Part shown: positions 18,518-27,533 of the stretch, in pieces
Numbering within the stretch: the first letter of the stretch is position 1
Layout: each line of letters starts with the position of its first letter
DNA from: Desmospora profundinema
Lineage (GTDB): Bacteria > Bacillota > Bacilli > Thermoactinomycetales > DSM-45169
NCBI RefSeq assembly: GCF_031454155.1
Contig: NZ_JAVDQG010000003.1
Coordinates: 310,001 to 374,000, forward strand
Length of the DNA: 64,000 nt
Direction of reading: 5' to 3'
Made by a program: the position numbers and the translations under genes
Notes under the pieces: model-generated
Seen by the model: only the letters and a program-made list of their open reading frames with translations
What the model was told of the DNA's origin: nothing
Databases searched by the model: none

Positions 18518-18607
18518 CCATCGAGTCCCTTGAAGGCATGTTTTTATATTGATTGTCAAACAATCCGGCAGGGGCCGTGTGGTTCCGTTGGGGTCAGGGG
18601 TGATACT

Positions 18608-19132
18608 ATGCAGCGTGTCGCTAATTGCCTATTGACCGTACAGGGACAAATCCTGATGCTCAAAAAACCTCGTCGTGGGTGGTGGGTAGCCCCCGGGGGA
18701 AAAATGGAGGAAAAGGAAACCGTCAGAGAGACGGTTCTGCGAGAGTTTCAGGAGGAGACGGGTTTGGTGTTGGACGATCCCCGTCTCAGAGGTGTATTCA
18801 CCATGGTGATGGAAGAGGATGAGTGTATATTCCAGGAATGGATGATGTTTGTGTTTCAAGCCGATCATTTTTCCGGTCAACTGCTGGAAACTTCAGCGGA
18901 GGGACAACTGGCATGGCATCCGATTCCAGCCTGTACCCATCTGCCGATGTCGCCGATGGATCGGCTGATCATTCAACAGTTGTTGCAAAACGGGGAAGTG
19001 GTGGACGGTCGTTTTGTTTATGATCGGGAAGAACGGCTGTTATCGCATCAACTTTCCGGTGCGGGGAGCCGGGGGCTTCCAACCGTTGACCCGGATACCG
19101 GGGTGGGGTATAGTCGAAACGAGCTTATCTGA
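18608..19132 (+). CDS. yvcI: Nudix hydrolase, YvcI-like
   Basis: A 174-residue Nudix protein. The Nudix box begins at GGKMEEKETV and runs through LREFQEETG (GX5EX7REUXEEXGU pattern complete), and residues upstream (MLKKPRRGWWVAPGG) match MutT-type NTP hydrolases such as YtkD/YvcI. Substrate is probably a nucleoside di- or triphosphate derivative. Position directly upstream of the rapZ region agrees with yvcI in B. subtilis. The ATG at 18608 follows GGGGTGATACT. A 30-residue polar tail after the core is extra compared with small MutT enzymes. Confidence 0.85.
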   Translation: MQRVANCLLTVQGQILMLKKPRRGWWVAPGGKMEEKETVRETVLREFQEETGLVLDDPRLRGVFTMVMEEDECIFQEWMMFVFQADHFSGQLLETSAEGQLAWHPIPACTHLPMSPMDRLIIQQLLQNGEVVDGRFVYDREERLLSHQLSGAGSRGLPTVDPDTGVGYSRNELI

Positions 19133-19165
19133 ATGAAATCAACGAGGAGAAAGGGAACGAGTTTC

Positions 19166-20122
19166 ATGGCCAAACGTTACATCGGTATCGATCTCGGCGG
19201 AACCACCGTCAAGCTGGGGATCGTTGATGAAAACGGTGGACTTCTGTACAAAGCGGAAAAGCCAACCAGGGGCGAAGAAGGCCCCGAAGCCAGCTTAGCC
19301 CGGATCGCCGATCACGCCAGGGAACTGGCGGAAGCGATCGGCACACCTTGGTCGAATGTAGCTGGAGTGGGGATGGGATTACCCGGTTTCTTGGATCTCG
19401 AAAAAGGTGAGATTATCCGCTTGACCAATATTCCATGGGAACGAGTGCCGGTCCGATCCATGTTGGAAGCGGAACTGGGACTGCCTGTGGCCATAGACAA
19501 TGATGCCAATGCCGCCGCATTGGGTGAAGCATGGAGCGGTGCAGGAGCAGGTTTTAACGACTTAATCTGCATCACGCTGGGAACCGGGGTGGGCGGCGGC
19601 ATCATCGTCGGCGGACGTTTGGTTCACGGGCTCTCCGGAATGGCCGGGGAAATCGGACACATTCCTGTGGAGGCAGACGGGGTCCGGTGCGGGTGTGGAC
19701 AACGGGGATGTTTGGAAACGATTTCTTCTGCAACAGGGATGACCCGCTTGGCCCGGGAAGGGTTAGCCCAAGGGCGGCACTCTGTTCTGGATGAGGCGGA
19801 AAAAAGAGGGGAGTTGACGACCCGGGAAATCTTCGCTGCGGCTAAGGATCAGGATGGGTTGGCCCTGGATGTGGTCGACCGGGCGACGGATGCGTTGGGG
19901 AGAGTGATGGCGATGTTATCCGTCGTCAACAACCCAGCCGCCTTTATCGTCGGAGGGGGGGTTTCCAGGGCTGGGGACGAGCTCTTTACGCCTCTTCGGC
20001 GATCCTATGCCAAACACACATTGGTCGAGGTGGCTAACGGGGTTCAGATTCTCCCTGCCCGGTTGGGCAATGATGCCGGTTTAATTGGGGCGGCTGGTTT
20101 GGTATGGAATAGAGGGTCTTGA
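19166..20122 (+). CDS. glcK: ROK-family glucokinase
   Basis: A 318-residue sugar kinase that phosphorylates glucose with ATP. Seen: phosphate loop YIGIDLGGTTVKLGIVD, DNDANAAALGEAW with catalytic Asp, ITLGTGVGGGII, the ROK signature GEIGHIPVE, and the zinc-binding CGCGQRGCLETISS (Cys-X-Cys-X4-Cys). ATG at 19166 behind GGAGAAAGGG. It sits between yvcI and rapZ, an insertion relative to B. subtilis. Placement next to the gluconeogenesis-linked yvcK may be meaningful but is unproven. Confidence 0.9.
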   Translation: MAKRYIGIDLGGTTVKLGIVDENGGLLYKAEKPTRGEEGPEASLARIADHARELAEAIGTPWSNVAGVGMGLPGFLDLEKGEIIRLTNIPWERVPVRSMLEAELGLPVAIDNDANAAALGEAWSGAGAGFNDLICITLGTGVGGGIIVGGRLVHGLSGMAGEIGHIPVEADGVRCGCGQRGCLETISSATGMTRLAREGLAQGRHSVLDEAEKRGELTTREIFAAAKDQDGLALDVVDRATDALGRVMAMLSVVNNPAAFIVGGGVSRAGDELFTPLRRSYAKHTLVEVANGVQILPARLGNDAGLIGAAGLVWNRGS

Positions 20123-20237
20123 AACAGGATGTGCCCCTTTAATCCCTATCCATCGAAAAACTAAAAGCAAAGTTCCCTGATGGAGCACTAGATTGAAGGG
20201 AAAGATAAAATAGAGGTAGGAAAGAGGGTGAGAGGAG

Positions 20238-21119
20238 ATGGCTGCGGAACAAGAAAACCATATCGAGTTGATTGTGATCACGGGAATGTCGGGGGCGGGT
20301 AAGAGTGTGGCGGTGCAGAGTCTGGAGGACTTGGGCTTTTTTTGCATCGACAACTTGCCGCCCGTACTCCTGCCCAAACTGACGGACCTATTGGAACAAT
20401 CCCGTGGAAAATTGAGCCGGGTCGCCTTGGTGATCGATCTTAGAGGGCGGGAATTTTTCTCCTCTCTGTTTGAATCCCTGGATACTTTGGAAAAGCATCA
20501 TGGGATTCATTATCAAATCCTGTTCCTGGACGCGGAAGATCAAGTGTTGGTTCGCCGATACAAAGAGACCCGGCGGCGCCATCCGCTTTCTCCGGACGGG
20601 ACGCCTCTTGATGGAATCCAGGCAGAACGGAAGCTGTTGGAGGGGATCAAAGGCAAGGCACATCAAATTATCAACACAAGTGATTGGAAGCCTTCTCAAT
20701 TGAAGGAACGGATCGTAACCCGGTTTAATCAAGCGGAATCCAATCGCTTGGCGATCACCTTTTTGTCGTTCGGTTTTAAATACGGGGTTCCCATCGATGC
20801 AGACCTGATTTTTGATGTCCGTTTTCTGCCCAATCCCCATTATGTGGATTCGTTAAAACCCTTCACCGGTCAACACCCGGATGTTTATGAATATGTAATG
20901 AAATGGGGAGAAACAAAGCAGTTTCTCGAGCAGCTGAAAGGGATGCTCACCTTCCTCTTTCCTCATTACCAGCGGGAAGGAAAGACCAGCTTGGTGGTAG
21001 GAATCGGTTGTACCGGAGGCAAGCATCGCTCGGTTGCGATTGTAGAGACCCTGAACCAAGTTTTCCGGGAAAAGGAGCAGACACGCGCGGCGCACCGGGA
21101 CATGGAGAAGAACGGCTGA
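20238..21119 (+). CDS. rapZ: RNase adapter / nucleotide-binding protein RapZ
   Basis: A 293-residue RapZ/YvcJ family protein. Walker A GMSGAGKS at residues 16-23, Walker B-type ALVIDLRG, the motif LFLDAEDQVLVRRYKETRRRHPL and the C-terminal GIGCTGGKHRSVAIVE. In E. coli it delivers the sRNA GlmZ to RNase E; in Bacillus YvcJ binds and hydrolyses GTP and affects competence. First of the conserved rapZ-yvcK-whiA trio. Preceded by a GGTGAGAGGAG-type ribosome site. Confidence 0.95.
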   Translation: MAAEQENHIELIVITGMSGAGKSVAVQSLEDLGFFCIDNLPPVLLPKLTDLLEQSRGKLSRVALVIDLRGREFFSSLFESLDTLEKHHGIHYQILFLDAEDQVLVRRYKETRRRHPLSPDGTPLDGIQAERKLLEGIKGKAHQIINTSDWKPSQLKERIVTRFNQAESNRLAITFLSFGFKYGVPIDADLIFDVRFLPNPHYVDSLKPFTGQHPDVYEYVMKWGETKQFLEQLKGMLTFLFPHYQREGKTSLVVGIGCTGGKHRSVAIVETLNQVFREKEQTRAAHRDMEKNG

Positions 21120-21135
21120 ACCGAGAGGTGTCGGT

Positions 21136-22131
21136 ATGAACAAAAGAAAAATCAACGGTGGTCCAATTCCACGGATCGTGGTCATCGGAGGGGGGACGGG
21201 TCTTGCGGTGATGTTGCGGGGGTTGAAACAATTGCCTGTTTCTATCACTGCGATTGTAACCGTGGCCGACGATGGCGGCAGCTCCGGAAGGCTTCGCAGC
21301 GATATGGGGATGCCCCCGCCCGGTGACATCCGCAATGTGCTGGTGGCTTTGGCCGATACGGAGCCGATGCTGGAAAAAGTGTTGCAGTACCGATTTCGAA
21401 ACGGGAATGGTTTGGCCGGACACAACTTGGGGAATTTGTTTCTCGCAGCGATGCAGGATATTACAGGGGACTTTACCCATGCCATCCGGGAGATGAGCCG
21501 TGTGTTGGCCGTTCGGGGGCAGGTTCTTCCCGCAACCGGGCAGGAAGTCACTCTCCACGCTGTGATGACGGATGGCTCTTGTGTAAAGGGGGAGTCCCAG
21601 ATTCCTCTCGCGGGCAAACAGATCCGACGTGTCTTTCTGGAACCTGAAGATGCACGGCCGATTCCGGAAGCACTGGAGGCCATCGAAGCAGCGGATGCCA
21701 TCGTGATCGGACCGGGGAGTCTGTACACCAGCATTCTGCCCAACCTGTTGGTAAGAGGAATGGCGGAAGCCGTGCGGGCCTCAAGGGGAAGAACCATCTA
21801 TATCTGCAACGTCATGACCCAGCCGGGAGAAACGGATGGCTATACGGCTTTTGATCACCTGGATGCGATCCACCGGCATGTGGGAGACTGTCTCATCGAT
21901 ACGATTATCCTGAATAAAGAAACGCCGCCTGCCGCGATTTTGCAGCAATACGCGGAAGAGGGGGCCACGATGGTTCAGCCGGATATCAAGCGCCTACAGG
22001 CTGCCGGTTGCCATGTTTGGGCCGATAATCTAATTCAATACCGTACAGTCTTACGCCATGACGCCGAGCGGCTCAGCAGGATGATACTGCAACTGGCACA
22101 AGAATACCGAGCCGGTCGCAACAGTGGGTAA
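21136..22131 (+). CDS. yvcK: Gluconeogenesis/morphogenesis factor YvcK
   Basis: A 331-residue CofD/YvcK-like protein. Seen: [17 protein letters not shown] at the start, [25 protein letters not shown], and [15 protein letters not shown]. It binds UDP-sugars in B. subtilis and is needed for growth on gluconeogenic carbon and for correct PBP1 localisation. Starts 17 bases after rapZ and is followed by whiA 101 bases on. Full length. Confidence 0.94.
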   Translation: MNKRKINGGPIPRIVVIGGGTGLAVMLRGLKQLPVSITAIVTVADDGGSSGRLRSDMGMPPPGDIRNVLVALADTEPMLEKVLQYRFRNGNGLAGHNLGNLFLAAMQDITGDFTHAIREMSRVLAVRGQVLPATGQEVTLHAVMTDGSCVKGESQIPLAGKQIRRVFLEPEDARPIPEALEAIEAADAIVIGPGSLYTSILPNLLVRGMAEAVRASRGRTIYICNVMTQPGETDGYTAFDHLDAIHRHVGDCLIDTIILNKETPPAAILQQYAEEGATMVQPDIKRLQAAGCHVWADNLIQYRTVLRHDAERLSRMILQLAQEYRAGRNSG

Positions 22132-22232
22132 GGAGCTCCTTTCAGAACGACATCAAAAGGGGCTTTGAACGAAGAAGAAGATGCCTTTTCAGGACGGCAA
22201 TCGAGAAGGGCATCAGAGGATGGGATGTCATC

Positions 22233-23174
22233 ATGTCCTTTGCTTCCAGCACCAAGCAGGAATTAACCCGAATTGAAATAGAACCGTGTTGTCAACGGGC
22301 GGAGCTCTCCGCCTTAATTCGCATGAACGGTTCCATCCAATTGAGCGGGGGAAACCTATCTCTGGATGTGACGACGGAAAACAATGCCATAGCCCGCCGA
22401 ACGTACAGTCTGGTCAAACAATTATACGGTTTGCAGCCGGAAGTGTTGGTCCGAAAAAAGGTGAGACTAAAAAAAAACAACGCCTATGTGGTTCGGTTGG
22501 TGACAGAGGCGAATGAAATTTTACAGGACCTCCATATCTTAAAAAAAGGGATGGAACGGGTACCCGGTATCCATCCGTCATTCACGGAAGCGGAATGTTG
22601 CCGTCGTTCCTACCTGCGCGGCGCTTTTCTGGCCGGCGGTTCCGTCAACAACCCCGACAGCGCTTCCTACCACCTGGAGATTGTTTCCACCTATCAGGAC
22701 CACAGTCAGGCCCTGTGTGACTTGATGAACCATTATCACATGCATGCCAAATGGATTGAGCGCAAAAAGGGTTTTGTGGTTTATATTAAAGAAGGGGATA
22801 AGATCGGTGAATTCCTCAACATCATAGGAGCTCACCAATCGTTGTTCCAATTCGAGGATGTCAGGATTATGAAAGACATGCGCAACTCGGTCAACCGGCT
22901 GGTCAATTGTGAGACGGCCAACCTGAACAAGACGATCCAGGCTGCGATGCGACAGGTGGAAAACATCCGTCTCATCGAAAAGGAGATCGGATTGGAACAA
23001 TTGCCGGACCGGTTGCGGGAAGTGGCAGAAGCTCGGATTCGCCACCCCGATGTATCTCTTACGGAACTGGGTCAGCTGCTGCCGGGTAAAAAAGTGGGAA
23101 AATCCGCTGTCAACCACCGATTGCGCAAATTGGACGAGATTGCTTCCAAGCTGAAAATTACTCACCATCGTTAA
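22233..23174 (+). CDS. whiA: Sporulation/cell-division regulator WhiA
   Basis: A 313-residue protein with an N-terminal LAGLIDADG-like domain ([38 protein letters not shown]) and a C-terminal helix-turn-helix ([28 protein letters not shown]). WhiA is a DNA-binding regulator of cell division; in Bacillus it affects chromosome segregation and Z-ring assembly. Conserved neighbour of rapZ-yvcK. Confidence 0.95.
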   Translation: MSFASSTKQELTRIEIEPCCQRAELSALIRMNGSIQLSGGNLSLDVTTENNAIARRTYSLVKQLYGLQPEVLVRKKVRLKKNNAYVVRLVTEANEILQDLHILKKGMERVPGIHPSFTEAECCRRSYLRGAFLAGGSVNNPDSASYHLEIVSTYQDHSQALCDLMNHYHMHAKWIERKKGFVVYIKEGDKIGEFLNIIGAHQSLFQFEDVRIMKDMRNSVNRLVNCETANLNKTIQAAMRQVENIRLIEKEIGLEQLPDRLREVAEARIRHPDVSLTELGQLLPGKKVGKSAVNHRLRKLDEIASKLKITHHR

Positions 23175-23230
23175 CCCACTTGGCTTGCCAAGTTTTAATA
23201 AAACCAATCCATATCCTTGGAGGGATGATC

Positions 23231-23491
23231 ATGGCAGAAAAACGGGTGACGGTTAATCTGAAGACGGGCTTGCATGCTCGCCCGGCTGCGTTGTTTGTCC
23301 AAGAAGCCAATAAGTTCTCCTCTGAAATCTTTGTCGGAAAAGAAAACAAAAAAGTGAACGCCAAAAGTATCATGGGAATCATGAGTCTGGCGGTCGCCAA
23401 CGGGTCGGAAATCGATATTTTGGCTGAAGGCGACGATGCCGCGGAGGCAGTGGAGGCTCTGGCGGCGATTGTGGTCAAAGAAGAGATTTAA
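23231..23491 (+). CDS. HPr-family phosphocarrier with intact His15
   Basis: An 86-residue HPr-like protein. The PTS phosphorylation site His15 is present (TGLHARPAA), as is the regulatory Ser46 in AKSIMGIMSLAV. In B. subtilis the gene at this position is crh, which has Gln at position 15 and cannot take part in sugar transport. Here the residue is His, so the protein could act both in the PTS and in CcpA-dependent catabolite repression. ATG at 23231 after TTGGAGGGATGATC. Confidence 0.92.
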   Translation: MAEKRVTVNLKTGLHARPAALFVQEANKFSSEIFVGKENKKVNAKSIMGIMSLAVANGSEIDILAEGDDAAEAVEALAAIVVKEEI

Positions 23492-23503
23492 CGAATGAAA
23501 ACC

Positions 23504-23538
23504 AAAAAACCGCGCCCCAAAGGGCACGGTTTTTTTCG
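23504..23538 (+). terminator. Terminator after HPr gene
   Basis: AAAACCGCGCCC and GGGCACGGTTTT form a long stem (one mismatch) with loop CAAA, followed by a T-run. It ends the rapZ-yvcK-whiA-HPr unit. Confidence 0.85.
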
Positions 23539-23678
23539 GATTGGATCGCTGAGGGTACTGACTGGGGGATGAATCCCTTTTTTTCTCATAGAGGAACGAT
23601 TAAACTGGAATAGAGCGCATGGGTGCATGTGAACGGGGATAGTCTCACTTTGATTACTCTGTGGAGGAGCGTGTCAGA

Positions 23679-24170
23679 ATGGACATTAAAGTAGCGGATT
23701 TACCGGGTATTGGGAAAAAAGTTTCTTTTATAACAGCAGAGGATCAAAAAATCGTGTTGGTGATTCACCACACCGGAAAAAGGGAACTCTACTTTTTCGA
23801 TGATATGGATGAGGAGGATCCGGAGTTCACCATGGATTTGACGGCGGAAGAGACGCGGCAGATGGGGGCTCAACTCCTGGGTGCCGTCTATCAGACAGTG
23901 GATATCGATCAATTGAAGCTGTTCAGAAAAAAGATGGTGTTAGAATGGGTAACCGTGCGGGAAGCGTCCCCCTTCAACGGCAAGACGATCGCCGAAGAGC
24001 GCATTCGGGAACGGACGGGAGTTACCGTTCTGGGGATTATCCGAGGGGACGATACCATCGTCAGCCCGCCGCCGGACATTCGGCTTTACGCTGGGGATAC
24101 CTTGATGGTGGCCGGAGCCACCGATCAGTTCTCTTCCTTTGAAGCCTTCTGCCGCGGAGAGGAGGAGTAA
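23679..24170 (+). CDS. khtT: K+/H+ antiporter regulatory subunit, KhtT-like
   Basis: A 163-residue cytoplasmic protein. Residues 1-75 form the KhtT N-domain (DLPGIGKKVSFITAEDQKIVLVIHHTGKRELYFF). Residues 80-160 form a TrkA-C/RCK_C domain (VREASPFNGKTIAEERIRERTGVTVLGIIRG...LYAGDTLMVAG) that binds c-di-AMP in Bacillus and gates the partner antiporter. The ATG at 23679 lies behind GTGGAGGAG. It is followed 5 bases later by the antiporter gene, the usual khtTU order. Confidence 0.88.
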   Translation: MDIKVADLPGIGKKVSFITAEDQKIVLVIHHTGKRELYFFDDMDEEDPEFTMDLTAEETRQMGAQLLGAVYQTVDIDQLKLFRKKMVLEWVTVREASPFNGKTIAEERIRERTGVTVLGIIRGDDTIVSPPPDIRLYAGDTLMVAGATDQFSSFEAFCRGEEE

Positions 24171-24174
24171 CCGA

Positions 24175-25338
24175 TTGGAAATGGAACTTCCTTTTTTGTT
24201 TGGAGCAGGCTTAATTTTACTCGCTTTATTTGTTCTAGGCTTTGTGGGATTTAAAGCAAAAATTCCTGGGATCGTTTTGTATCTCTTGTTGGGAATTGCC
24301 TTGGCGGGAGTGGTTGGAGGGGATAAAACGCTGGCTTTGGCCGGCGAGATCGGCATTATTCTACTCTTTTTCGTATTGGGAATGGAATTTCCCATGACGC
24401 GTCTGGCCAATATCGCTAAAAAAGTGTGGCCGGCAGGTTTGTTGGACTTCGCCCTCAACTTTGGAGTGACGGCCTTAATCGTTTATTGGATGCAGTTGGA
24501 TCTTGTCTCATCCCTGTTGATCGGGGGGGTTGTCTATGCCACCAGCTCTTCCATCACGGCCAAGCTGTTGGAGAGCACGAAGCGGTTTGCCAACGATGAT
24601 TCGGAGTTTATGTTGGCCCTGTTGATCTTTGAAGACATTGTGGCTCCGATCCTGATCGTGGTCCTGGTGGGGATGATGACGACCGGAGGATTGAGCGGAA
24701 GCGAATTTGGCTGGTTGTTCCTTAAGGTATCCCTGCTGTTTGTCGTGGCGATCGTATTGGGACGATATGTATTCTCCCGAATGGGAACCTTTGTGGAACG
24801 TTACATCAGCGAGGACTTTTTCGTTTTGTTGATGGTCGGGATCTCACTGGCCTACGGTGGTTTGGCATTGTATTTGGACTTGTCCGAAGTTCTCGGTGCG
24901 TTCCTGGCGGGGATCATGCTGGCCGAAACCCGTAAAACCGAAGAGTTGGAACACATGATGATTCCGATCAGGGATTTGTTTCTTCCTTTGTTTTTCGTCT
25001 ACTTCGGATCCAATCTCAATATTTTCGAAGGGATTCCAATGGTGGGGTTACTGGTGGTGGTCTTCCTGTGGTCGATCATAGGAAAGATTTTGACGGGGTT
25101 GATCGGCGGCAGATTGTACGGCTTGACTATGCGGCAGTCGGTGCGTGCAGGACTTTCGTTTACCCAGCGCGGAGAATTTTCTATTATTATCGCCGCCTTG
25201 GCCACCGGTTCTCTCAAACTGTTCAGCGGGATGTTTATCTTATTTTCGGCTGTGTCAGGGATGGTATTGTTTCTCCTTGCCCCGAGAATCACCAATACCT
25301 TGTTTGGTAAAAAGAAAAAGCCGGCCCGTGCGGCCTGA
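24175..25338 (+). CDS. khtU: CPA2-family K+/H+ antiporter, KhtU-like
   Basis: A 387-residue membrane protein with about twelve hydrophobic segments, typical of CPA2 antiporters. Seen: the conserved ATSSSITAKLL motif after an extended helix, ALLIFEDIVAPILIV with the acidic ion-site residues, and LGAFLAGIMLAE. It exports K+ against proton entry, controlled by KhtT. TTG start at 24175 chosen because GGAGAGGAGGAG ends 6 bases before; an ATG two codons later is an alternative. A strong terminator follows. Confidence 0.9.
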   Translation: MEMELPFLFGAGLILLALFVLGFVGFKAKIPGIVLYLLLGIALAGVVGGDKTLALAGEIGIILLFFVLGMEFPMTRLANIAKKVWPAGLLDFALNFGVTALIVYWMQLDLVSSLLIGGVVYATSSSITAKLLESTKRFANDDSEFMLALLIFEDIVAPILIVVLVGMMTTGGLSGSEFGWLFLKVSLLFVVAIVLGRYVFSRMGTFVERYISEDFFVLLMVGISLAYGGLALYLDLSEVLGAFLAGIMLAETRKTEELEHMMIPIRDLFLPLFFVYFGSNLNIFEGIPMVGLLVVVFLWSIIGKILTGLIGGRLYGLTMRQSVRAGLSFTQRGEFSIIIAALATGSLKLFSGMFILFSAVSGMVLFLLAPRITNTLFGKKKKPARAA

Positions 25339-25350
25339 TTCTTATTAAAA

Positions 25351-25386
25351 ACCCGGCATTCCAGTTAAGAATGCCGGGTGTTTTAT
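25351..25386 (+). terminator. Terminator after khtTU
   Basis: Perfect 11-bp stem ACCCGGCATTC / GAATGCCGGGT with a 7-base loop and GTTTT tail. Confidence 0.88.
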
Positions 25387-25392
25387 GTCAAC

Positions 25393-25420
25393 AACCCCGA
25401 CAAGGTCGGTTGTCGGGGTT
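25393..25420. repeat. Perfect 11-bp inverted repeat
   Basis: AACCCCGACAA and TTGTCGGGGTT separated by 6 bases. It is stable but lacks a T-run on the plus strand. First of three inverted repeats in front of the TetR gene at 25626. Confidence 0.75.
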
Positions 25421-25502
25421 GGGGCGGATTCATCACCGCTTGTCTATTCTATGGGATCTTGGCCTTTCTGTATGTATCTTAAATCTCGGAGAACATCAGG
25501 AC

Positions 25503-25530
25503 AATAGGCAAAACGGCAGGTTTGCCTATT
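25503..25530. repeat. Perfect 10-bp inverted repeat
   Basis: AATAGGCAAA and TTTGCCTATT with 8 bases between; it abuts and shares ATT with the next inverted repeat. Confidence 0.75.
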
Positions 25531-25558
25531 GATCCTTTCATCATACGAAAGGATCAAT
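25528..25558. repeat. Perfect 12-bp inverted repeat before a TetR gene
   Basis: ATTGATCCTTTC and GAAAGGATCAAT with a 7-base spacer, ending 68 bases before the TetR-family start. The size fits a TetR-type operator or an RNA hairpin in the leader. Confidence 0.7.
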
Positions 25559-25625
25559 TGCTAAAGAAAATAGAGCGGCCTATCATTCACCCGTTGGGTA
25601 AATAAAATGGTTGGAGGATCGTTCC

Positions 25626-26183
25626 ATGTCGAGACGACGGATAGTGGATCGCTTGGAGGCACTGGATTGTGCCCGGCGATTGTTTGCGGAACAAGGGTAT
25701 GAATCAGTGTCTATGCGTAAAATTGCCACAGAGTTGGGTTATACCCATAAAGCCCTATATTATCATTTTATAGACAAGGCGGACTTAATCCGACAATTGT
25801 TGGATCGGGATGTAGCTTGGATGCATTCGGAATTAACCGCTTCCTGCGGTAAAGGAGCCCGAACGTTCCTTTTGCATTGGATGCGGTTAGGTTTGGACCA
25901 TCCCAGACATCACCAGCTTTTGTTTGACGGTGATCCGCCGGGATTGGGGACGTACCCGAGAGAGAAACGGGAGGAATTGTTTCGGTTGCTGGCAGCCGCT
26001 TGGGGAGAGGGGGAAGGGGTGTTTAATCCGGCAGCCCGCAAACGGGCGTGGTTTTCCTATCTGGCTGTCAGAGGATGGATCTCTCAGCACACTGCCGACG
26101 GTTTGTCCTGGGAGGCGTGCGAAGAGAGTGCGGAAGAGTTTGTGGAGATGGTGTTGAAAGGACTGACGGAAGAGGGGGAATGA
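25626..26183 (+). CDS. TetR-family transcriptional regulator
   Basis: A 185-residue regulator with a TetR N-terminal helix-turn-helix (ALDCARRLFAEQGYESVSMRKIATELGYTHKALYYHFIDKADLI). The C-terminal ligand domain is not assignable. Start at the ATG at 25626 with TTGGAGGATC 9 bases upstream. Three inverted repeats lie in its upstream region and may include its own operator. No adjacent co-directional target gene; the next gene is convergent. Confidence 0.88.
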   Translation: MSRRRIVDRLEALDCARRLFAEQGYESVSMRKIATELGYTHKALYYHFIDKADLIRQLLDRDVAWMHSELTASCGKGARTFLLHWMRLGLDHPRHHQLLFDGDPPGLGTYPREKREELFRLLAAAWGEGEGVFNPAARKRAWFSYLAVRGWISQHTADGLSWEACEESAEEFVEMVLKGLTEEGE

Positions 26184-26192
26184 CAGAAGGGA

Positions 26193-26222
26193 AAAATTAA
26201 AAAGACAGGCCTGACGGCCTGC
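26193..26222 (-). terminator. Minus-strand terminator for the secreted protein gene
   Basis: On the minus strand CAGGCC-GTCA-GGCCTG is followed by TCTTTTTAATTTTTC, a good terminator, located about 150 bases beyond the stop of the gene at 26369-27055. It also overlaps the 3' end of the convergent TetR transcript. Confidence 0.6.
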
Positions 26223-26368
26223 CTGGGTGGATGGGCGTGATGGTTGTCGGTTGGTTTCAGGTGTAAGATGTTATCGCTATATCGTCAGTGGGTGTCGAAA
26301 CGGTTAACCGCCTGCCGATCTCTCCGCTTCCCTTCTCCGTAAAGAGTGTTTCCCGTTGAAAATAGTAA

Positions 26369-27055
26369 TCAGGACCGATGGTTACGAGGGGATTGGAATC
26401 CCAGGAGGGCACAGCCCACCAACAGGAGGTGGCCGCCCCACGTCATCCAAGCCGGGATCCCAATAGCCGTTTCCGGCATAGGGCCCCCTTCTTGGGCGGT
26501 GGAGCCGCTTTTCATGTTGTCCAGGGTACCCGATTCTTCCGATTCCGAATTTTCGCTCCCCTTTTCCGCCTCGACAGATCCGGTGGAATCGGCATCTGTC
26601 GCGTTTACTTCCACGGCGTCTGTCTCATCCGGATTGGTGCCGCCAAAATCGCATTCTTTTAAGGCAAATGGATTACCGACGGAACCCGGCGCCTGGGCTT
26701 TAAATTCAAAGCAGGTGTTCAGGTCGACGGGTTGTTCCCCGTTTTTACCGTAAAAAACGGCGATGACCTGGTAATGACGACCTTCCACCAAATCATCATA
26801 TTGGGTGACAAACTGATTCTGGCTTGTCCCGTCAGGGGAAGATTGTTCGTCGCTTCCATTTAAGGTGACGATCCAATTGCCCGAGAGCTGCTCCGTTTGG
26901 GGCAAGGTGACTTCGATTATGTGCTTGTCGTCTTGAGTCGCATACGTACCTTTTAAAGAAAGGGAAACCGTTTCCGGGGAAGTTTCGGCGAAGGCGATCG
27001 GGGTTGCCGTAAAGGCCAGCAGGCAGATGAGAGCGGTCCAAACGGCAGTTCTCAA
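26369..27055 (-). CDS. Secreted protein with possible LPXTA-type sorting signal
   Basis: A 228-residue protein. It has an N-terminal signal peptide (hydrophobic core to TPIAFA, then AET), an Ig-like beta-rich domain (residues about 30-125: YATQDDKHIIEVTLPQTE...VEGRHYQVIAVFYGKNGEQ) and an acidic Ser/Glu-rich spacer. The C terminus reads MPETA, a hydrophobic stretch and a final basic RNHRS tail. This C-terminal layout matches sortase substrates, with MPETA resembling the LPXTA motif of class D sortases. The TTG start at 27055 is chosen because GGAGGAGG lies 9 bases before it. Function unknown; the beta domain might bind a ligand, but no family can be named with confidence. Confidence 0.7.
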   Translation of the reverse strand: MRTAVWTALICLLAFTATPIAFAETSPETVSLSLKGTYATQDDKHIIEVTLPQTEQLSGNWIVTLNGSDEQSSPDGTSQNQFVTQYDDLVEGRHYQVIAVFYGKNGEQPVDLNTCFEFKAQAPGSVGNPFALKECDFGGTNPDETDAVEVNATDADSTGSVEAEKGSENSESEESGTLDNMKSGSTAQEGGPMPETAIGIPAWMTWGGHLLLVGCALLGFQSPRNHRS

Positions 27056-27187
27056 AGCATGATCCTCCTCCGCTCGCCCATCGTACACCCGTGGACAGCG
27101 TATCATAACCACGACTATCTGGCAATGAGGTCTACTCGTTTTGGGTGAAACAATCAATCAGCTGAAATCGGATTGAGCGAAAAATAT

Positions 27188-27286
27188 TTAACGAAAGATA
27201 CGCCCCAAAAAGGCGAAGGAGAAAATGGCGGCGATGATGATCACAGTCCAGAATAACCAATTTTCCTGTTTATCGAAGGCATTCAT
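27188..27286 (-). CDS. Single-helix membrane microprotein
   Basis: A 32-residue peptide with a polar start (MNAFDKQENWLF) and a hydrophobic helix ending in basic FLGRIFR. AAAGGAG lies 8 bases before the ATG, which is the main evidence for translation. It precedes the secreted-protein gene on the same strand. Function unknown. Confidence 0.55.
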   Translation of the reverse strand: MNAFDKQENWLFWTVIIIAAIFSFAFLGRIFR

Positions 27287-27533
27287 GAATGGGTCTCCTT
27301 TACAATGAATAGTTTGATGGAGGAGAGAAGGGGGTGGTCCGCCCCTGGCTCCGTAAAAATCTGCAGGCAAAGAGGAAAGTGACCTTGCCATGGCGAATAT
27401 TCATGATCGTTCTCCCGAAATATACGGATATCTTTCCCCGCGACATCGGTCGTTAAACCGACAGTTTGGCGGCATTCCGGCTCGAAAGCGATCCCGGTTG
27501 GAGAAACAGACAAACCAGAGGAAGAAAGGGAAG

